DNA of 64,000 nt. Source: TMP-86 sp031394735 (GTDB lineage: Bacteria > Pseudomonadota > Gammaproteobacteria > Steroidobacterales > Steroidobacteraceae). This document shows positions 8,354 through 17,065 of this stretch, in pieces; the first letter of the stretch is position 1, and the number at the start of each line of letters is the position of its first letter. A program made the translations under genes and the position numbers. A model generated the notes under the pieces. That model was not told the DNA's origin, ran no database searches, and was given only the letters and a program-made list of their open reading frames with translations. The stretch covers positions 60,571-124,570 of the forward strand of contig JANMXI010000072.1 in the NCBI GenBank assembly GCA_031394735.1, in the 5' to 3' direction.

Positions 8354-10030
8354 TCAGAACAACCCGACAATCTTGCCGTCCTCATCGACATCGATGGAGA
8401 CCGACGCCGGCACCCGCGGCAGTCCGGGCATGGTCATGATGTCGCCGCAGATCATCACGATGAACTGCGCCCCGGCAGCGAGTCGCACTTCACGAACGTG
8501 AACGATGTGACCGGTCGGTGCGCCGCGCAACGTGGGATCCGTCGAAAATGAATACTGCGTCTTCGCCACGCACACGGGATAGTGGCCATACCCAGCATCC
8601 TGTAATTGCTGGATCTGCTGCCGCACGCCCTTGTCCGCCGAGATGTCGGCGGCGTGATACACCTTTTGCGCGATGGCCTGCATCTTCTCCCACAACGTTG
8701 CGCTGTCCTCGTAGACGAACTTGAAGCCGCTGGGTTTTGAGCACAGATCCACGACCTCGCGGGCAACCTCGACGGCGCCTTTGCCGCCTTGCGCGAAGTG
8801 CCGCGCCAGTATGACTTTGACCCCGTGATGCGCCACGGAGTCGATCAGCAGTTTCACCTCGGCGTCCGTGTCTTCGGCGCGGTGGTTGATCGACACCACG
8901 CAGGGGATGCCATAGCGATTGCGCACATTGTCGATATGCCGTTCCAAGTTCACCAGACCCAGCTTGAGCGCTGCGAGATTCTCCTTGCCGACATCCGCTA
9001 CATCGACGCCGCCGTGAAATTTCAAGGCGCGAATGGTGGCGACGATGACCGCTGCGGAGGGTTTCAACCCGGCCTTGCGACATTTGATGTCGACAAATTT
9101 TTCCGCGCCCAGGTCGGCGCCAAAGCCCGCTTCGGTGACGACGTAGTCGGCCAGCTTCAACCCGGCGCGCGTTGCGATGACCGAATTGCAACCGTGCGCA
9201 ATGTTTGCAAACGGTCCGCCGTGAATGAAGGCCGGGTTGTTCTCCAAGGTCTGCACCAGATTCGGCGCCAACGCCTGCTTCAACAGCACCGTCATCGCAC
9301 CGTGCGCCTTGAGTTGGCTGGCCAGTATCGGCTCGCCGCCGAGCGAAGTACCGATCACGATGTTGCCGAGCCGTTCGCGTAAATCCTTCAGGCTGGTCGA
9401 GAGGCAAAAGATCGCCATGATCTCCGAAGCGACGACGATATCGAAGCCCGTCTCTCGCGAAAATCCGTTCTGCGCGCCCAGTCCGACCACGATGCTGCGC
9501 AATGCTCGGTCATTCAAATCCACCACCCGCCGCCAGGCGACGCGGCGCGAATCGAACTTCAATTCGTTGCCGTAGTAGATGTGATTGTCGATGAGCGCGG
9601 CGAGCAGATTGTGGGCCAGCGAGATGGCGGAGAAGTCGCCGGTGAAATGCAGATTGATGTCCTCCATCGGCACCACCTGCGAGTACCCTCCCCCGGCCGC
9701 CCCGCCCTTCACGCCGAACACCGGACCCAGCGCAGGCTCCCGCAGGCAGATGATGGCCTTCTTGCCGATGTAATTCAGCGCATCGCCGAGTCCCACGGTG
9801 GTGGTGGTCTTGCCCTCGCCTGCCGGCGTCGGAGAAACGGCCGTCACCAGTACGAGCTTGCCGTCCGGCCGGTCGTGCAGTTGTTTGATGAAATCCAGCG
9901 ATACCTTGGCCTTGAAGCGGCCATAAGACTCGAGCGACTCCTCGGGGATGCCAAGCCGATCTTTCGCCAATTGCAAAATCGGCAGCATCTTCGCCCGCTG
10001 CGCGATGTCAATGTTGCTCACAATGGACAC
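8354..10030 (-). CDS. fhs: Formate-tetrahydrofolate ligase
   Basis: About 558 residues, the normal length for this enzyme, which makes 10-formyl-THF from formate, THF and ATP in the cytoplasm. Seen in order are the P-loop TPAGEGKTTTTVGLGDAL, REPALGPVFGVKGGAAGGG, FTGDFSAI, VVDLNDRALR and the C-terminal MPGLPRVPAS. The frame is open upstream, but that extension is basic, low-quality sequence that crosses a divergent gene. GTG 10030 is taken, and GTG 10021 (VSNIDIAQRAKM) is equally plausible; neither has a strong ribosome-binding site. No folD or purU is adjacent. The molybdoenzyme downstream could be linked through formate, but dif lies between them, so a shared operon is unlikely. Confidence 0.95.
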   Translation of the reverse strand: MSIVSNIDIAQRAKMLPILQLAKDRLGIPEESLESYGRFKAKVSLDFIKQLHDRPDGKLVLVTAVSPTPAGEGKTTTTVGLGDALNYIGKKAIICLREPALGPVFGVKGGAAGGGYSQVVPMEDINLHFTGDFSAISLAHNLLAALIDNHIYYGNELKFDSRRVAWRRVVDLNDRALRSIVVGLGAQNGFSRETGFDIVVASEIMAIFCLSTSLKDLRERLGNIVIGTSLGGEPILASQLKAHGAMTVLLKQALAPNLVQTLENNPAFIHGGPFANIAHGCNSVIATRAGLKLADYVVTEAGFGADLGAEKFVDIKCRKAGLKPSAAVIVATIRALKFHGGVDVADVGKENLAALKLGLVNLERHIDNVRNRYGIPCVVSINHRAEDTDAEVKLLIDSVAHHGVKVILARHFAQGGKGAVEVAREVVDLCSKPSGFKFVYEDSATLWEKMQAIAQKVYHAADISADKGVRQQIQQLQDAGYGHYPVCVAKTQYSFSTDPTLRGAPTGHIVHVREVRLAAGAQFIVMICGDIMTMPGLPRVPASVSIDVDEDGKIVGLF

Positions 10031-10069
10031 GCTGCCGAACGGATCGCGGGTTCGAGTATGATTTGGCGC

Positions 10070-10276
10070 ATGGCTCGTCCTTTTTCGTTGATATTGTCGA
10101 TGGGCGCAGCGCTGATCATGCTGGGCTGCAGCGATAAGGACAATACGCCTGCCAGCTCGGCCTCCGTTTCGGGTGGCCCGCCGGCAGTACCGGTGAGGTG
10201 CTCGGGTACTTGCAGCGGGGAACCTGCGCCGCCTCGACGTCGCTACCCAACCCTTAAACATCAGTACATATCTTGA
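10070..10276 (+). pseudogene. Remnant of an efflux-adaptor lipoprotein N-terminus
   Basis: 68 codons. The start MARPFSLILSMGAALIMLGC is a lipoprotein signal with a lipobox-like MLGC. The next stretch, SDKDNTPASSASVSGGPPAVPV, looks like the linker at the beginning of RND adaptors. Then the sequence turns into Cys/Arg/Pro-rich text (RCSGTCSGEPAPPRRRYP) and stops. This suggests the first 40 or so codons of an adaptor gene whose remainder was deleted or frameshifted. It lies just upstream of the TetR gene of an intact efflux operon, diverges from fhs, and its end overlaps the TetR promoter. A tiny functional lipoprotein is less likely. Confidence 0.4.
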
Positions 10277-10302
10277 CATGGTGTCAGCGCCGCCAGTAGA
10301 AT
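10273..10302 (+). promoter_or_regulatory. Promoter and operator of the TetR gene
   Basis: TTGACA (10273-10278), an 18-base spacer and TAGAAT (10297-10302) form a good sigma70 promoter. A perfect inverted repeat, TGACA-TGG-TGTCA (10274-10286), overlaps the -35 box. A start seven bases after the -10 would fall on the A of ATG 10309, so the transcript is probably leaderless. A related palindrome precedes the downstream channel gene, which suggests autorepression by the TetR protein. Confidence 0.65.
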
Positions 10303-10308
10303 CCTCCT

Positions 10309-10956
10309 ATGACTGGTATAGAAGATCGACGCATCGAGGAAAAGGAGCGACGCCGGCTCGAAATCATCGACGCGGCTGAACAGGTGTTCGGCGAAGTTGG
10401 TTTCGACGATGCCACGATGTTGCAAATCGCGCGCAAGGCCCGGCTCTCCCGCGCCCTCGTTTACATCTACTTCAAGGACAAGGCGGATTTGCAATTCGCC
10501 ATCGCCGAGCGCGCCGGGCAGCAGCTGCAACAGCGTTTTCAGGAAGCCGTGGCACGCAACAAGAAAGGACTTGACCAGATCGAAGCCATCGGTCGTGCGT
10601 ACCTGGCTTTTTCGCATGAATTTCCTGTCTATTTCAATGCCATTGCGCTGTTCGAATCGCTGATCTCCAACCCCAAGGTCAACAGCGCCAACCTGGACGC
10701 CTGTATGGCGGGCCAGCAGGAAAAGATGGCTCTCATGGTTGCGGCGATCCAACGGGGTATTGCCGATGAGTCCATCCGCGCCGACATCGGTGATCCGCTC
10801 ATCACCTCGATCGCCTTGTGGGGATTCATGCACGGCATCATCCAGCTCAGCACCACCAAGGCCGATACGTTCGCGCGCGATGGAATCAATGTCCAACACT
10901 TGGGGCGGCACGCCCTGCAGATGGCACGCCATTCCATGAAGGGTCCAAAAGCCTAA
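10309..10956 (+). CDS. TetR/AcrR-family transcriptional regulator
   Basis: 215 residues. The N-terminal helix-turn-helix is clear: RRLEIIDAAEQVFGEVGFD, then IARKARLSRALVYIYFKDK. The remaining helical domain is the variable ligand-binding part. Such proteins usually repress neighbouring efflux genes until a pump substrate binds. The gene precedes an outer-membrane channel, an adaptor and an RND pump in the same orientation, and both intervening control regions carry TGACA/TGTC palindromes. It is therefore most likely the local repressor. Its start is set by a promoter placed to give a leaderless message. The inducer is unknown. Confidence 0.93.
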   Translation: MTGIEDRRIEEKERRRLEIIDAAEQVFGEVGFDDATMLQIARKARLSRALVYIYFKDKADLQFAIAERAGQQLQQRFQEAVARNKKGLDQIEAIGRAYLAFSHEFPVYFNAIALFESLISNPKVNSANLDACMAGQQEKMALMVAAIQRGIADESIRADIGDPLITSIALWGFMHGIIQLSTTKADTFARDGINVQHLGRHALQMARHSMKGPKA

Positions 10957-10960
10957 TTTT

Positions 10961-10989
10961 TTGCCACGAATCTGACACGTGTCTATAAG
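10961..10989 (+). promoter_or_regulatory. Promoter and operator of the efflux channel operon
   Basis: TTGCCA (10961-10966), a 17-base spacer and TATAAG (10984-10989) form a promoter directly after the TetR stop. The 10-base palindrome GACACGTGTC (10974-10983) fills the spacer up to the -10 box, an ideal position for repression. Its TGACA and TGTC halves match the repeat before the TetR gene, with one base less between them. The predicted transcript start is within two bases of ATG 10994. Confidence 0.62.
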
Positions 10990-10993
10990 TTAT

Positions 10994-12418
10994 ATGAATG
11001 CCCAGGCAAAAGCTCTGCTGACATGTTTGTTTTTTCTTCCGCTGCTGGCGGTCTCCGGTCCGACGCAGACGGATGCCACCGCGTCCCGGCGCACCCTGGA
11101 CCAGGTGCTGGGGGATTACATTGCCATGGGCCTCAGCAGCAACCTTTCGCTCCAGCAACAGGACATTTCGCATGAGCGCAGCGTGCAGGCGCTGGCTCGT
11201 GGCGCCTACCTCCCGTCGCTGACAATCGACGCGCGCTATACCCGTGCCGACGGCGGCCGCAACATCGACATTCCCATTGGCACGGTGATCAATCCGGTCT
11301 ACGCAACACTCAATCAATTGACCCAGAATCTGGCCACCCCGACTCACTTCGCGCCGCTTCAGGATCAGCAGTTCTCAATTCAGCGATCGCGCGAACAGCA
11401 GACGGCACTGCGCATAACGCAACCGCTGTATGCACCCAAGATTGCGGCCAACGTCCGCTCGCAGCGCGCCAACGCGGACGCCGCGCAGTTCACTCGCGAC
11501 GCCTTCCGTGCCGCATTGCTGCGCGACATCGGCATCGCGTATCTGAACTGGTGCAAGGCCGGTCAAACGCTTGCAATCGCCGACTCGAACATCGAGTCTC
11601 TGACCGAAAACCTTCGCGTCAATACGAAACTTTACGAAGCCGGAAAGATCACGCAGGACCAGGTGCTGCGCGCGCAGGCCGAACTGTTGAGCGTGGAGCA
11701 ACAACGCGTGGAGTCACGCAACGCCATCGCGCGAGCGCAGCGGTATTTCAACTTCCTGATCAACCGCGATCATTCATTCCCGTTGGAAGCTGCCGATCTG
11801 CCCAGCGTCGATACGCTGGCGCCGGTTCCGTTGGAATCGCTGCTGGCAGATTCCTTGCGTCGTCGCGCTGAATTGCGACAATTGGATTCCCTGCAGCAGG
11901 CAGCGGACGCAGGCGTCGATGCAGCGCGTGCCGATTACAAGCCGACGTTGGCGCTGGCGTTGGAGGGCGGCACCCAGGGCGAGGAGTATCGTTTTGGTCG
12001 CGACGAGCACTACGCCATCGGCTCGCTGGTATTCAGCTGGAGCCTGTTCTCCGGCAATCAAACTCGCGCCCGCGTCGGCCAGGCGCGGCTGGACGCCAAA
12101 GCCAGCGCTGTGCAATTGGATCAGGCGCGTCAGCAAATCAGCCTGGACGTTGAACAGGCGCGCGAGGATCTGCTCGCCGCATTGAGTTCGCTGCGAACCG
12201 CGACGGCGCGCGAAGACGTGGCGCACGCCGGATTCGAAATCGCCAGCAAAAAGCGCGACGCCGGCGTCATTTCGCAGGTGGAATTCTTGGATGCGCGGAC
12301 CAGCCTCGCGGATGCACAGAGCAATCAGAATCGAGTGCGCTTTGACGTGTTTGCACGCGCCATCGAATTGGACTACGCGGCGGGCAATCCCGCCCAACGT
12401 CTTGGGGCCTTGCCATGA
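10994..12418 (+). CDS. TolC-family outer-membrane efflux channel
   Basis: 474 residues starting with a signal peptide (MNAQAKALLTCLFFLPLLAV). Long alpha-helical stretches rich in Ala, Gln, Arg and Glu alternate with short beta segments, for example LEQARQQ-type heptads and AALSSLRTATAREDVAHAG, as in the duplicated TolC fold. Trimers of such proteins form the outer-membrane and periplasmic tunnel of tripartite pumps. The stop overlaps the adaptor start (ATGA), so channel, adaptor and pump are coupled. An in-frame GTG at 10979 lies upstream of the predicted -10 box and cannot be used from that promoter. Confidence 0.93.
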   Translation: MNAQAKALLTCLFFLPLLAVSGPTQTDATASRRTLDQVLGDYIAMGLSSNLSLQQQDISHERSVQALARGAYLPSLTIDARYTRADGGRNIDIPIGTVINPVYATLNQLTQNLATPTHFAPLQDQQFSIQRSREQQTALRITQPLYAPKIAANVRSQRANADAAQFTRDAFRAALLRDIGIAYLNWCKAGQTLAIADSNIESLTENLRVNTKLYEAGKITQDQVLRAQAELLSVEQQRVESRNAIARAQRYFNFLINRDHSFPLEAADLPSVDTLAPVPLESLLADSLRRRAELRQLDSLQQAADAGVDAARADYKPTLALALEGGTQGEEYRFGRDEHYAIGSLVFSWSLFSGNQTRARVGQARLDAKASAVQLDQARQQISLDVEQAREDLLAALSSLRTATAREDVAHAGFEIASKKRDAGVISQVEFLDARTSLADAQSNQNRVRFDVFARAIELDYAAGNPAQRLGALP

Positions 12419-13449
12419 AATCAGTTTCCATCATTTTACTGGCGATGCTTCTCGCCGCGTGCGGCGAGAGCTCTAAGAAATTTGTACCACCCACCCCCCG
12501 AGCTTCGCTGGCCAGCGCCAAAAGCGGCTCTGGGCTTGCGCTGATTCATACCACTGGAACCTTGGCGGCGAAGGATCAGGTGCCGCTCTCGTTCAAGGTT
12601 TCCGGCGTGATCGCCCGATTTGCGGTGGACGAAGGCGCGGTGGTGAAGTCCGGTCAGCTGCTTGCCGAATTGGAACGGACCGAAGTGGATTCGGGCGTGC
12701 GGCAGTCCCGCGAATTGTCGGAAAAAGCGCATCGCGATCTGGTGCGCGCTGAATCCCTGTACGCCGACAAAGTCATCACCCGAGAGCAGGTCGAGGATGC
12801 ACGTACCGCAGAAGCCGTGGCGCGCGCGACGCTCACCTCCGCCAATTTCAATGCCGGCTATGCGGCCATCCGTGCACCGGGGCCGGGCGTCGTGCTGCAT
12901 CGGTTAGCCGAAGCTCGCCAATTGGTGCAGTCCGGAGCGCCAGTCTTGATCCTTGCCAACGAGACTCGTGGTTGGGTTGTTCGGGCATCTCTGTCGGACC
13001 GTGACGTCGTGCAGGTGAGGCTGGGCGATGCCGCGCAAATCCGGTTGGATGCCTACCCCGGCAGGGTGCTGAGGGGCGTCGTATCGCAGATCACGCGCGC
13101 GGCCGATGAGCGAACGGGTACGTTCGATCTGGAGGTCACGCTGGATGTCGCGGATCTGGCCAACCCGGCGTCCGGGTTGCTGGCCAAGATCGATATCACG
13201 CCCACCTCCCCTACCCCCGCATTGGTCAGGGTCCCCATTGAATGCCTGATCGAAGGCGATCAACTGCGTGCCTGGGTGTTCACTTACGACGCGCAAACGC
13301 AGCGCGTTCGACGCAAACCGGTGGAGGTAGCCTTCATCGACGGCACCGAGGTTGCCCTGCGATCCGGAGTGACCGCCGGGGAATTATTGGTCGCGGCCGG
13401 CTTGGCGTACCTGCGCGACGGGGACCACATCGAGGTCGTGACGCCATGA
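12415..13449 (+). CDS. RND efflux periplasmic adaptor lipoprotein
   Basis: 344 residues. The N-terminus, MKSVSIILLAMLLAAC, is a lipoprotein signal with an LAAC lipobox, so the protein is probably anchored in the membrane facing the periplasm. Both lipoyl halves are present (SFKVSGVIARFAVDEGAVVKSGQ and YAAIRAPGPGVVLH), separated by a short helical hairpin (QSRELSEKAHRDLVRAESL). A beta barrel follows (VVQVRLGDAAQIRLDAYPG). It links the RND pump downstream to the TolC-like channel upstream and overlaps both neighbours by four bases. Confidence 0.95.
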   Translation: MKSVSIILLAMLLAACGESSKKFVPPTPRASLASAKSGSGLALIHTTGTLAAKDQVPLSFKVSGVIARFAVDEGAVVKSGQLLAELERTEVDSGVRQSRELSEKAHRDLVRAESLYADKVITREQVEDARTAEAVARATLTSANFNAGYAAIRAPGPGVVLHRLAEARQLVQSGAPVLILANETRGWVVRASLSDRDVVQVRLGDAAQIRLDAYPGRVLRGVVSQITRAADERTGTFDLEVTLDVADLANPASGLLAKIDITPTSPTPALVRVPIECLIEGDQLRAWVFTYDAQTQRVRRKPVEVAFIDGTEVALRSGVTAGELLVAAGLAYLRDGDHIEVVTP

Positions 13450-16400
13450 CCTTTTTGGAATTTCCGATCCGCCGCTGGCAGTTCACGGTGGTGGTCTTCG
13501 GTTTGCTGATCGCGCTGGGTGTGGGTGCCCTGGTGTCCATCCCGCGCTCGGAGGATCCGAATTTTCCGATCACCGTCTTCTTGATCTCCGCCGTCTATCC
13601 CGGCGCGGATGCCGTGGAGATGGAGCGCCTGGTCGCCAAACCCATCGAGGATCGACTCAATGAAATCGATGATCTGAAAAAGATCGTCACCACGGTGTCG
13701 GACAGCGTGGCCATCGTGAACGTCGAATTTGAATCCACCGTAGACGCCGAGAAGAAGTACGACGAGGCGACGCGTGAAATCAACGCGATTCGCCCCAGCC
13801 TGCCGACCGGCGTGGCGAAGGTGGAGATTCGCAAGATCAACCCTGGCCTCGTCAACATCGTGCAGCTGGCGCTGGTCTCCGATGAAGCTTCCTATCGCCA
13901 ACTGGAAGACCTGGCGCGCGATTTGAAGGATCGTCTCAAAGGCGTGAGCGGCGTCCGTCAATCCGAGTATTGGGCGGTCCCAAAGCGGGAACTGCGCGTG
14001 GCCGTGGATTTGAAGCGGATGGCGTCGCTGGGCATCTCCACCGATCAAGTCTCGCAGGCGTTGCAGGCAGAGAACGCCAGCGTCCCCGGTGGTCGCATCG
14101 AGATCGGCTCGCGCAGCTTCAGCATCAAGTCGAGCGGCAATTACGAAAACCTGGACGATGTACGCAATACGATCGTCAGGTCTGCCGGCGGTCGCATGGT
14201 GAAAGTGGGTGACATTGCCGAGGTCACCTGGACGACCCAGGAGCAGACCTATCTGGGACGCTTCAACGGCAAACGTGCCGTCTTCGTCACCGCCAATCAA
14301 AAGGACAACCACAACATCTTCGACACGCGCAAAGGCATCATGCGCGTCGTCGATGACTTCACCCGCGACCTCCCAGCCAACGTGCGGCTGGAGCGCGGCT
14401 TTGATCAGGCAGCCAATGTCAGCGCCCGACTGAACCGGCTGAGCATCGACTTGAGCATCGCCATCGTGCTGGTAGCGGTCACACTGCTGCCGCTGGGATT
14501 CCGCGCTGCCGGCATCGTCATGATTTCGATACCGCTGTCGCTCGCCATCGGCATTGCTGCTTTGGACTTCGCCGGATTTTCGCTGAATCAATTGTCGATT
14601 GCCGGATTCATCGTCGCGCTGGGACTGCTGGTCGACGATTCGGTGGTGGTGGTGGAAAACATCGCACGACACTTGCGGGAAGGCCAGGATCGCATCGCCG
14701 CTGCCATCTCAGGCACCCGTCAGATCTTCATTGCCATCCTCGGCTGCACGGTGTGCCTGTGTCTGGCGTTCCTGCCTCTGATGTTTCTGCCGGGCAACGC
14801 CGGCAAGTTCATCCGTTCGCTGCCCTCGGCCGTCCTCTTCACGGTCATCGCATCGCTGCTGGTGTCGCTCACCATCATTCCGTTCCTGGCCAGTCGTGTG
14901 TTTTCGCCACACGGCGGCGGGGAAGGCAATCGCATCCTGCAGCTGGTCCAGCGCGGGATTCACCGCTTCTACACGCCGCTATTGCACGCAGCGCTCGGAT
15001 CGCCGAAGAAGACGATGGCCGTTGTGATGGTGTTGATCGCGTTGATGGCCGGTGGATTCCTTATCGTCCCCAAAGCGCTGTTCCCCAAGGCCGATACGCC
15101 GCAATTCATGGTGTCCATCAAGACACCCGACGGCGCCAGCCTTACCGAGACCGAAAAGGCGTTGCAATTCGTGGAGTCGCGGCTGGCGAAGGACCCCGAG
15201 GTCACCAGCTATTTCTCCAATCTCGGCAATAACAACCCTAAGGTCTATTACAACGTCATTCCTCTGGATGAGGCGACCAACGTCGCAGACGTCTTCGTGC
15301 AACTGAAGCGCTACTCCACCCGCGAAACGCCGGCGCACCTGGATGCGCTCCGACAGGAATTCAACGGATACCTCAACGCTGAAATCCGCATCAAGGAATT
15401 TGAAAATGGCCCGCCGCTCGATGCACCCATTGCCGTGCGCGTGCTGGGACCTGACCTGGGAGAGTTGAGCCGCCTGTCAGCGCAGATCGAACAATTGATC
15501 AAGAGCACGCCGGGAGCACGCGATGTCGTGAACCCCCTGCGTCTCATGCGCAGCGATCTGAAGTTGAAGGTCAACTCGCAGAAATTGGCGCTGCTTGGCG
15601 TGTCGCGGTTGGATGTGAATCGCGCCGTGCGGCTCGCCGTGTCGGGCAGCAATGCGGGTGGATACAAGGACCCGAACGGTGAGCAATACGACATCATCGT
15701 CCGCACGCCGATTACGGCGCGACCCTCGCTCGAGGCGTTACAAAATGTCCGTGTGGTCAACACCGCCGGTGCCTCCTTGCCCCTGACTCAACTCGCCAGC
15801 ATCGAGTTCGCAGCGTCTCCGACGCAGATCACGCGCTACAACCGTCAGCGCGAATCCACCCTGACCGCGTACGCCGCCAATGGCTACAACACCGATCAGG
15901 TGACGCAGGTCATCCGCGCCAAGCTGGATCATTTCCAATGGCCGCGTGGTTACCGCTATTTGTTGGCCGGTGAAATCGAAAGCCGCGAAGAAAGTCTCGG
16001 CGGCATGGGTACGGCCATTCTCATCGCGATCTTTGGTATTTTCTGCGTGCTGGTGTTGGAGTTCGGCGATTTCAAATCCGTGCTCATCGTCCTCACCGTG
16101 ATTCCGCTGGGCGCATTCGGTGGGTTGTTGGCATTGTTCGTCTCGGGCAATGCATTGTCTTTCACCGCCACGATCGGCTTCATCGCCCTGATCGGCATCG
16201 AGATCAAGAATTCGATTCTGCTGGTCGATTTCACCAATCAGTTGCGTGAATCCGGAATGGATTTGGACACGGCTATCGAGCGCGGCGGTGAAGTGCGCTT
16301 CCTACCGATACTGCTGACCTCCGCCACCGCCATCGGCGGGCTGATGCCCCTGGCGCTGCAGAACTCGACCTTCTATTCGCCGATGGCCTGGGTGATCATC

Positions 16401-16526
16401 GGCGGACTGCTGTCCTCCACGGTACTGGCTCGCATAGTGACGCCTGTTATGTACAAACTCATCCCGCCGACTGTTAATAATTACCGTATAACCAAAGAGT
16501 TAAACGCTATTCAAATAAACAACTAG
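13446..16526 (+). CDS. RND-family efflux pump of the TetR-controlled operon
   Basis: 1026 residues with a typical RND plan: MTFLEFPIRRWQFTVVVFG as first TM segment, two large periplasmic loops and two TM blocks. The proton relay is present, with adjacent Asp in GLLVDDSVVVVENIARH and Lys in IGIEIKNSILLVDF. ATG 13446 overlapping the adaptor stop is the start; a longer frame upstream is the shadow of the adaptor gene. The last 17 codons are unusually A+T-rich and encode VNNYRITKELNAIQINN. They run straight into an A+T-rich intergenic stretch, so the natural end may have been replaced by a recombination event. Sequence distance from the first pump in the window suggests a different substrate. Confidence 0.95.
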   Translation: MTFLEFPIRRWQFTVVVFGLLIALGVGALVSIPRSEDPNFPITVFLISAVYPGADAVEMERLVAKPIEDRLNEIDDLKKIVTTVSDSVAIVNVEFESTVDAEKKYDEATREINAIRPSLPTGVAKVEIRKINPGLVNIVQLALVSDEASYRQLEDLARDLKDRLKGVSGVRQSEYWAVPKRELRVAVDLKRMASLGISTDQVSQALQAENASVPGGRIEIGSRSFSIKSSGNYENLDDVRNTIVRSAGGRMVKVGDIAEVTWTTQEQTYLGRFNGKRAVFVTANQKDNHNIFDTRKGIMRVVDDFTRDLPANVRLERGFDQAANVSARLNRLSIDLSIAIVLVAVTLLPLGFRAAGIVMISIPLSLAIGIAALDFAGFSLNQLSIAGFIVALGLLVDDSVVVVENIARHLREGQDRIAAAISGTRQIFIAILGCTVCLCLAFLPLMFLPGNAGKFIRSLPSAVLFTVIASLLVSLTIIPFLASRVFSPHGGGEGNRILQLVQRGIHRFYTPLLHAALGSPKKTMAVVMVLIALMAGGFLIVPKALFPKADTPQFMVSIKTPDGASLTETEKALQFVESRLAKDPEVTSYFSNLGNNNPKVYYNVIPLDEATNVADVFVQLKRYSTRETPAHLDALRQEFNGYLNAEIRIKEFENGPPLDAPIAVRVLGPDLGELSRLSAQIEQLIKSTPGARDVVNPLRLMRSDLKLKVNSQKLALLGVSRLDVNRAVRLAVSGSNAGGYKDPNGEQYDIIVRTPITARPSLEALQNVRVVNTAGASLPLTQLASIEFAASPTQITRYNRQRESTLTAYAANGYNTDQVTQVIRAKLDHFQWPRGYRYLLAGEIESREESLGGMGTAILIAIFGIFCVLVLEFGDFKSVLIVLTVIPLGAFGGLLALFVSGNALSFTATIGFIALIGIEIKNSILLVDFTNQLRESGMDLDTAIERGGEVRFLPILLTSATAIGGLMPLALQNSTFYSPMAWVIIGGLLSSTVLARIVTPVMYKLIPPTVNNYRITKELNAIQINN

Positions 16527-16585
16527 ATAAATAGCTTCTAACCTACTAATAAATTCTTCCTGTGAAGCGGCGCATAAATTCGTCG

Positions 16586-16613
16586 TTGTCTTTTGTAAAT
16601 AGTCTTGTATATT
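16586..16613 (+). promoter_or_regulatory. Candidate promoter of the 125-residue unknown gene
   Basis: TTGTCT (16586-16591), a 16-base spacer and TATATT (16608-16613) lie in the A+T-rich gap 16527-16687. A transcript from here would have a leader of about 65 bases before ATG 16688. The rest of the gap shows no gene that can be supported. Confidence 0.4.
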
Positions 16614-16687
16614 CGCTCTGCAGAGCCTTGATTTAACAAGACACACAACTCCGAATAAACCTCGAAACCACTTTAAGGTTTCCGCAT

Positions 16688-17065
16688 ATGAGCAGCGCTT
16701 GGGAAAGTTTTCACTCGGCCACGCTTGAATTGGTTCGATCGACACCAATCAAACACCGGTTGATCGGCGCCTACCGCCGACACCTCGTCGATCTCAAAGA
16801 AGAACAATTGCCGCGCGAACTGCGTGACAGCTTTCTACGGGTGATTCGCAGCCTCAGTTGTGTACGACCGCAACCGGGAGAAGATCAGGTCACCGCGTCA
16901 GTGCGCAAGATGTCCAATCATGAGGCGGATGAATGCGCGGCACTAATCGTGGAAATTTTTGGCGCTATCAGCGGCTCGAATCAGCTGCTGGGGCGGCAGA
17001 TGGCTTCGGTCGTGACGCTGCATCCGGAAATACCGGCCACCATCGCGAGCGTCAATCGAGCTTGA
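16688..17065 (+). CDS. Unrecognised small helical protein
   Basis: 125 residues, not recognised. It is mostly alpha-helical by composition, with charged residues spaced through LIGAYRRHLVDLKEEQLPRE and a second helix around NHEADECAALIVEIFGAISG. It has no signal peptide, TM helix or Cys pair, so it is probably cytoplasmic. Codon choice is like that of its neighbours, unlike the A+T-rich sequence before it, which supports it as a real gene. It converges on the TIR-like gene, the two 3' ends overlapping by 14 bases. No function can be offered beyond possible association with that neighbour. Confidence 0.65.
   Translation: MSSAWESFHSATLELVRSTPIKHRLIGAYRRHLVDLKEEQLPRELRDSFLRVIRSLSCVRPQPGEDQVTASVRKMSNHEADECAALIVEIFGAISGSNQLLGRQMASVVTLHPEIPATIASVNRA

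Noticed and set aside
10031..10279. N-terminal extension of fhs
   Set aside because: Highly basic, unlike any formate-THF ligase start, and it crosses the divergent lipoprotein stub; the internal GTG codons give the normal length.
16500..16748. 82-codon minus-strand frame over the A+T-rich gap
   Set aside because: It overlaps the ends of two supported genes, has no recognisable motif or ribosome site, and its composition is that of intergenic DNA.
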